Assembly: GCA_002479655.1 (NCBI GenBank)
Contig: DLOQ01000166.1
Coordinates: 7,375 to 14,238 of the forward strand
DNA length: 6,864 bases
DNA from: Lachnospiraceae bacterium UBA7480
GTDB lineage: Bacteria > Bacillota > Clostridia > Lachnospirales > Lachnospiraceae
Direction: 5' to 3'
Shown here: positions 6,291 through 6,864 of the stretch, in pieces
How the letters are laid out: every line of letters begins with the position of its first letter
Position numbering within the stretch: position 1 is the stretch's first letter
Position numbers and translations under genes: made by a program
The notes under the pieces: generated by a model
The model's input: only the letters and a program-made list of their open reading frames with translations
Database searches by the model: none
What the model was told of the DNA's origin: nothing

Positions 6291-6864
6291 CTACTTTTTA
6301 AGCCTGTCCTCCCAATTTTCTATGATCTCCTCACACTGCTCCACATCCATATCCTCTACGGCATTTACCATCTTTTCCAGCAATTCCTTCTGCCATCCGC
6401 TGTATCTGTATTCCGTAAGCTTCATCACCAGCTCGCCTGCCGCATCCATATCCAGCTCATCCAATGCTTCCCTGATCTTTTCAAATGCCTCTGCCAGAGC
6501 CTGCTTCGTGATCTTTCCGTGTTCTGCCGTCTTATCTTCCTCCGGAAAATACGGTCTTAATATGTCCTGATAATATCTGCATTGCAGCAGCAGCTCACCC
6601 GTCAACGCGTGGATCATGTCGCCATCATTCCGATTGCCCGCATGTTCCAGATTTTCCGCACGCTCCGAAAGCTTTAACGCGCCGATCTGTCTGGAAGCGC
6701 TTTTTAACGCATGCACCTCGATCGTATATTCCTTCCACTGCTCTTTCTTTTCATATTCCTCAATGCGTTCCAGCTTCTTAGGGAGCGCCTGATAATAATC
6801 CTTCAGGACAGCCCAGAATAACTTTTCAGAGCCCAGAAGTCCCAGCGCATATCCCGTATCAAGC
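6291..6864 (-). CDS. C-terminal part of a signalling protein with an Hpt domain, probably a hybrid histidine kinase (partial)
   Basis: An open frame enters from the right edge and ends at TAG 6291, giving 190 visible residues. It is open upstream of the GTG at 6716, so that codon is internal and not the start. Residues about 1-106 form an Hpt domain: LDTGYALGLLGSEKLFWAVL opens it, and VHALKSASRQIGA holds the expected phosphorylated His at visible residue 51, followed by LSERAENLEHAGNR. By family knowledge Hpt domains relay phosphate between a receiver and another response regulator. In Clostridia such a domain at a C-terminus usually ends a long hybrid kinase with HisKA, ATPase and receiver domains, which would lie outside the window. 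After the Hpt, residues about 121-190 form a charged helical extension with a short internal repeat (ALDELDMDAAGELV against AVEDMDVEQCEEII). The next gene starts 34 bases downstream. A stand-alone Hpt protein is possible but less likely. Confidence 0.85.
   Translation of the reverse strand, partial: LDTGYALGLLGSEKLFWAVLKDYYQALPKKLERIEEYEKKEQWKEYTIEVHALKSASRQIGALKLSERAENLEHAGNRNDGDMIHALTGELLLQCRYYQDILRPYFPEEDKTAEHGKITKQALAEAFEKIREALDELDMDAAGELVMKLTEYRYSGWQKELLEKMVNAVEDMDVEQCEEIIENWEDRLKK

Noticed and set aside
6714..6716. GTG as the start of a 141-residue protein
   Set aside because: The frame is open to the right edge, and the upstream 49 codons encode the first half of the Hpt domain. The GTG is the Val just before the phosphorylated His.

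Overview
The window looks like part of the chromosome of a spore-former-lineage Firmicute, most likely a Lachnospiraceae-type member of the Clostridia. The reasons are moderate GC, AGGAGG-type ribosome binding sites, TTGACA/TATAAT-like promoters, a Spo0A-family DNA-binding protein, an NFACT/RqcH-type ribosome quality-control protein, and the tail of a hybrid kinase ending in an Hpt domain. This placement is inferred from gene content; no 16S or other phylogenetic marker is present. No mobile element, tRNA, rRNA or CRISPR array was seen, and no stretch over 300 bases lacks a gene.

Every convincing gene is on the minus strand, so transcription runs from the right edge to the left. In that order: (1) the C-terminal 190 residues of a larger signalling protein, with an Hpt phosphotransfer domain and a helical extension (6291-6864, cut by the window edge); (2) an HD-domain dNTP triphosphohydrolase (5051-6256), 34 bases after it and probably co-transcribed; (3) a classical thioredoxin (4671-4979); (4) a citrate synthase (3191-4540) with its own strong promoter; (5) a 177-residue protein with a complete Spo0A-type DNA-binding domain but almost no receiver domain (2470-3003), preceded by a promoter and a 39-base leader hairpin; (6) glycogen synthase GlgA (857-2308) with its own promoter and a rho-independent terminator; (7) the N-terminal 259 residues of RqcH (1-779, cut by the window edge), which starts 20 bases after that terminator.

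Most of these are housekeeping genes: dNTP pool control, redox, citrate formation, glycogen storage and ribosome rescue. The item that stands out is the Spo0A-like gene. Its DNA-binding half is nearly canonical. Its N-terminus resembles only the first strand, acidic pocket and first helix of a Spo0A receiver, and the segment with the phosphorylated aspartate is missing. It has its own promoter and a structured leader, and sits directly upstream of glgA. It could be a phosphorylation-independent regulator or an antagonist of full-length Spo0A; which of these holds is not decidable from the sequence.
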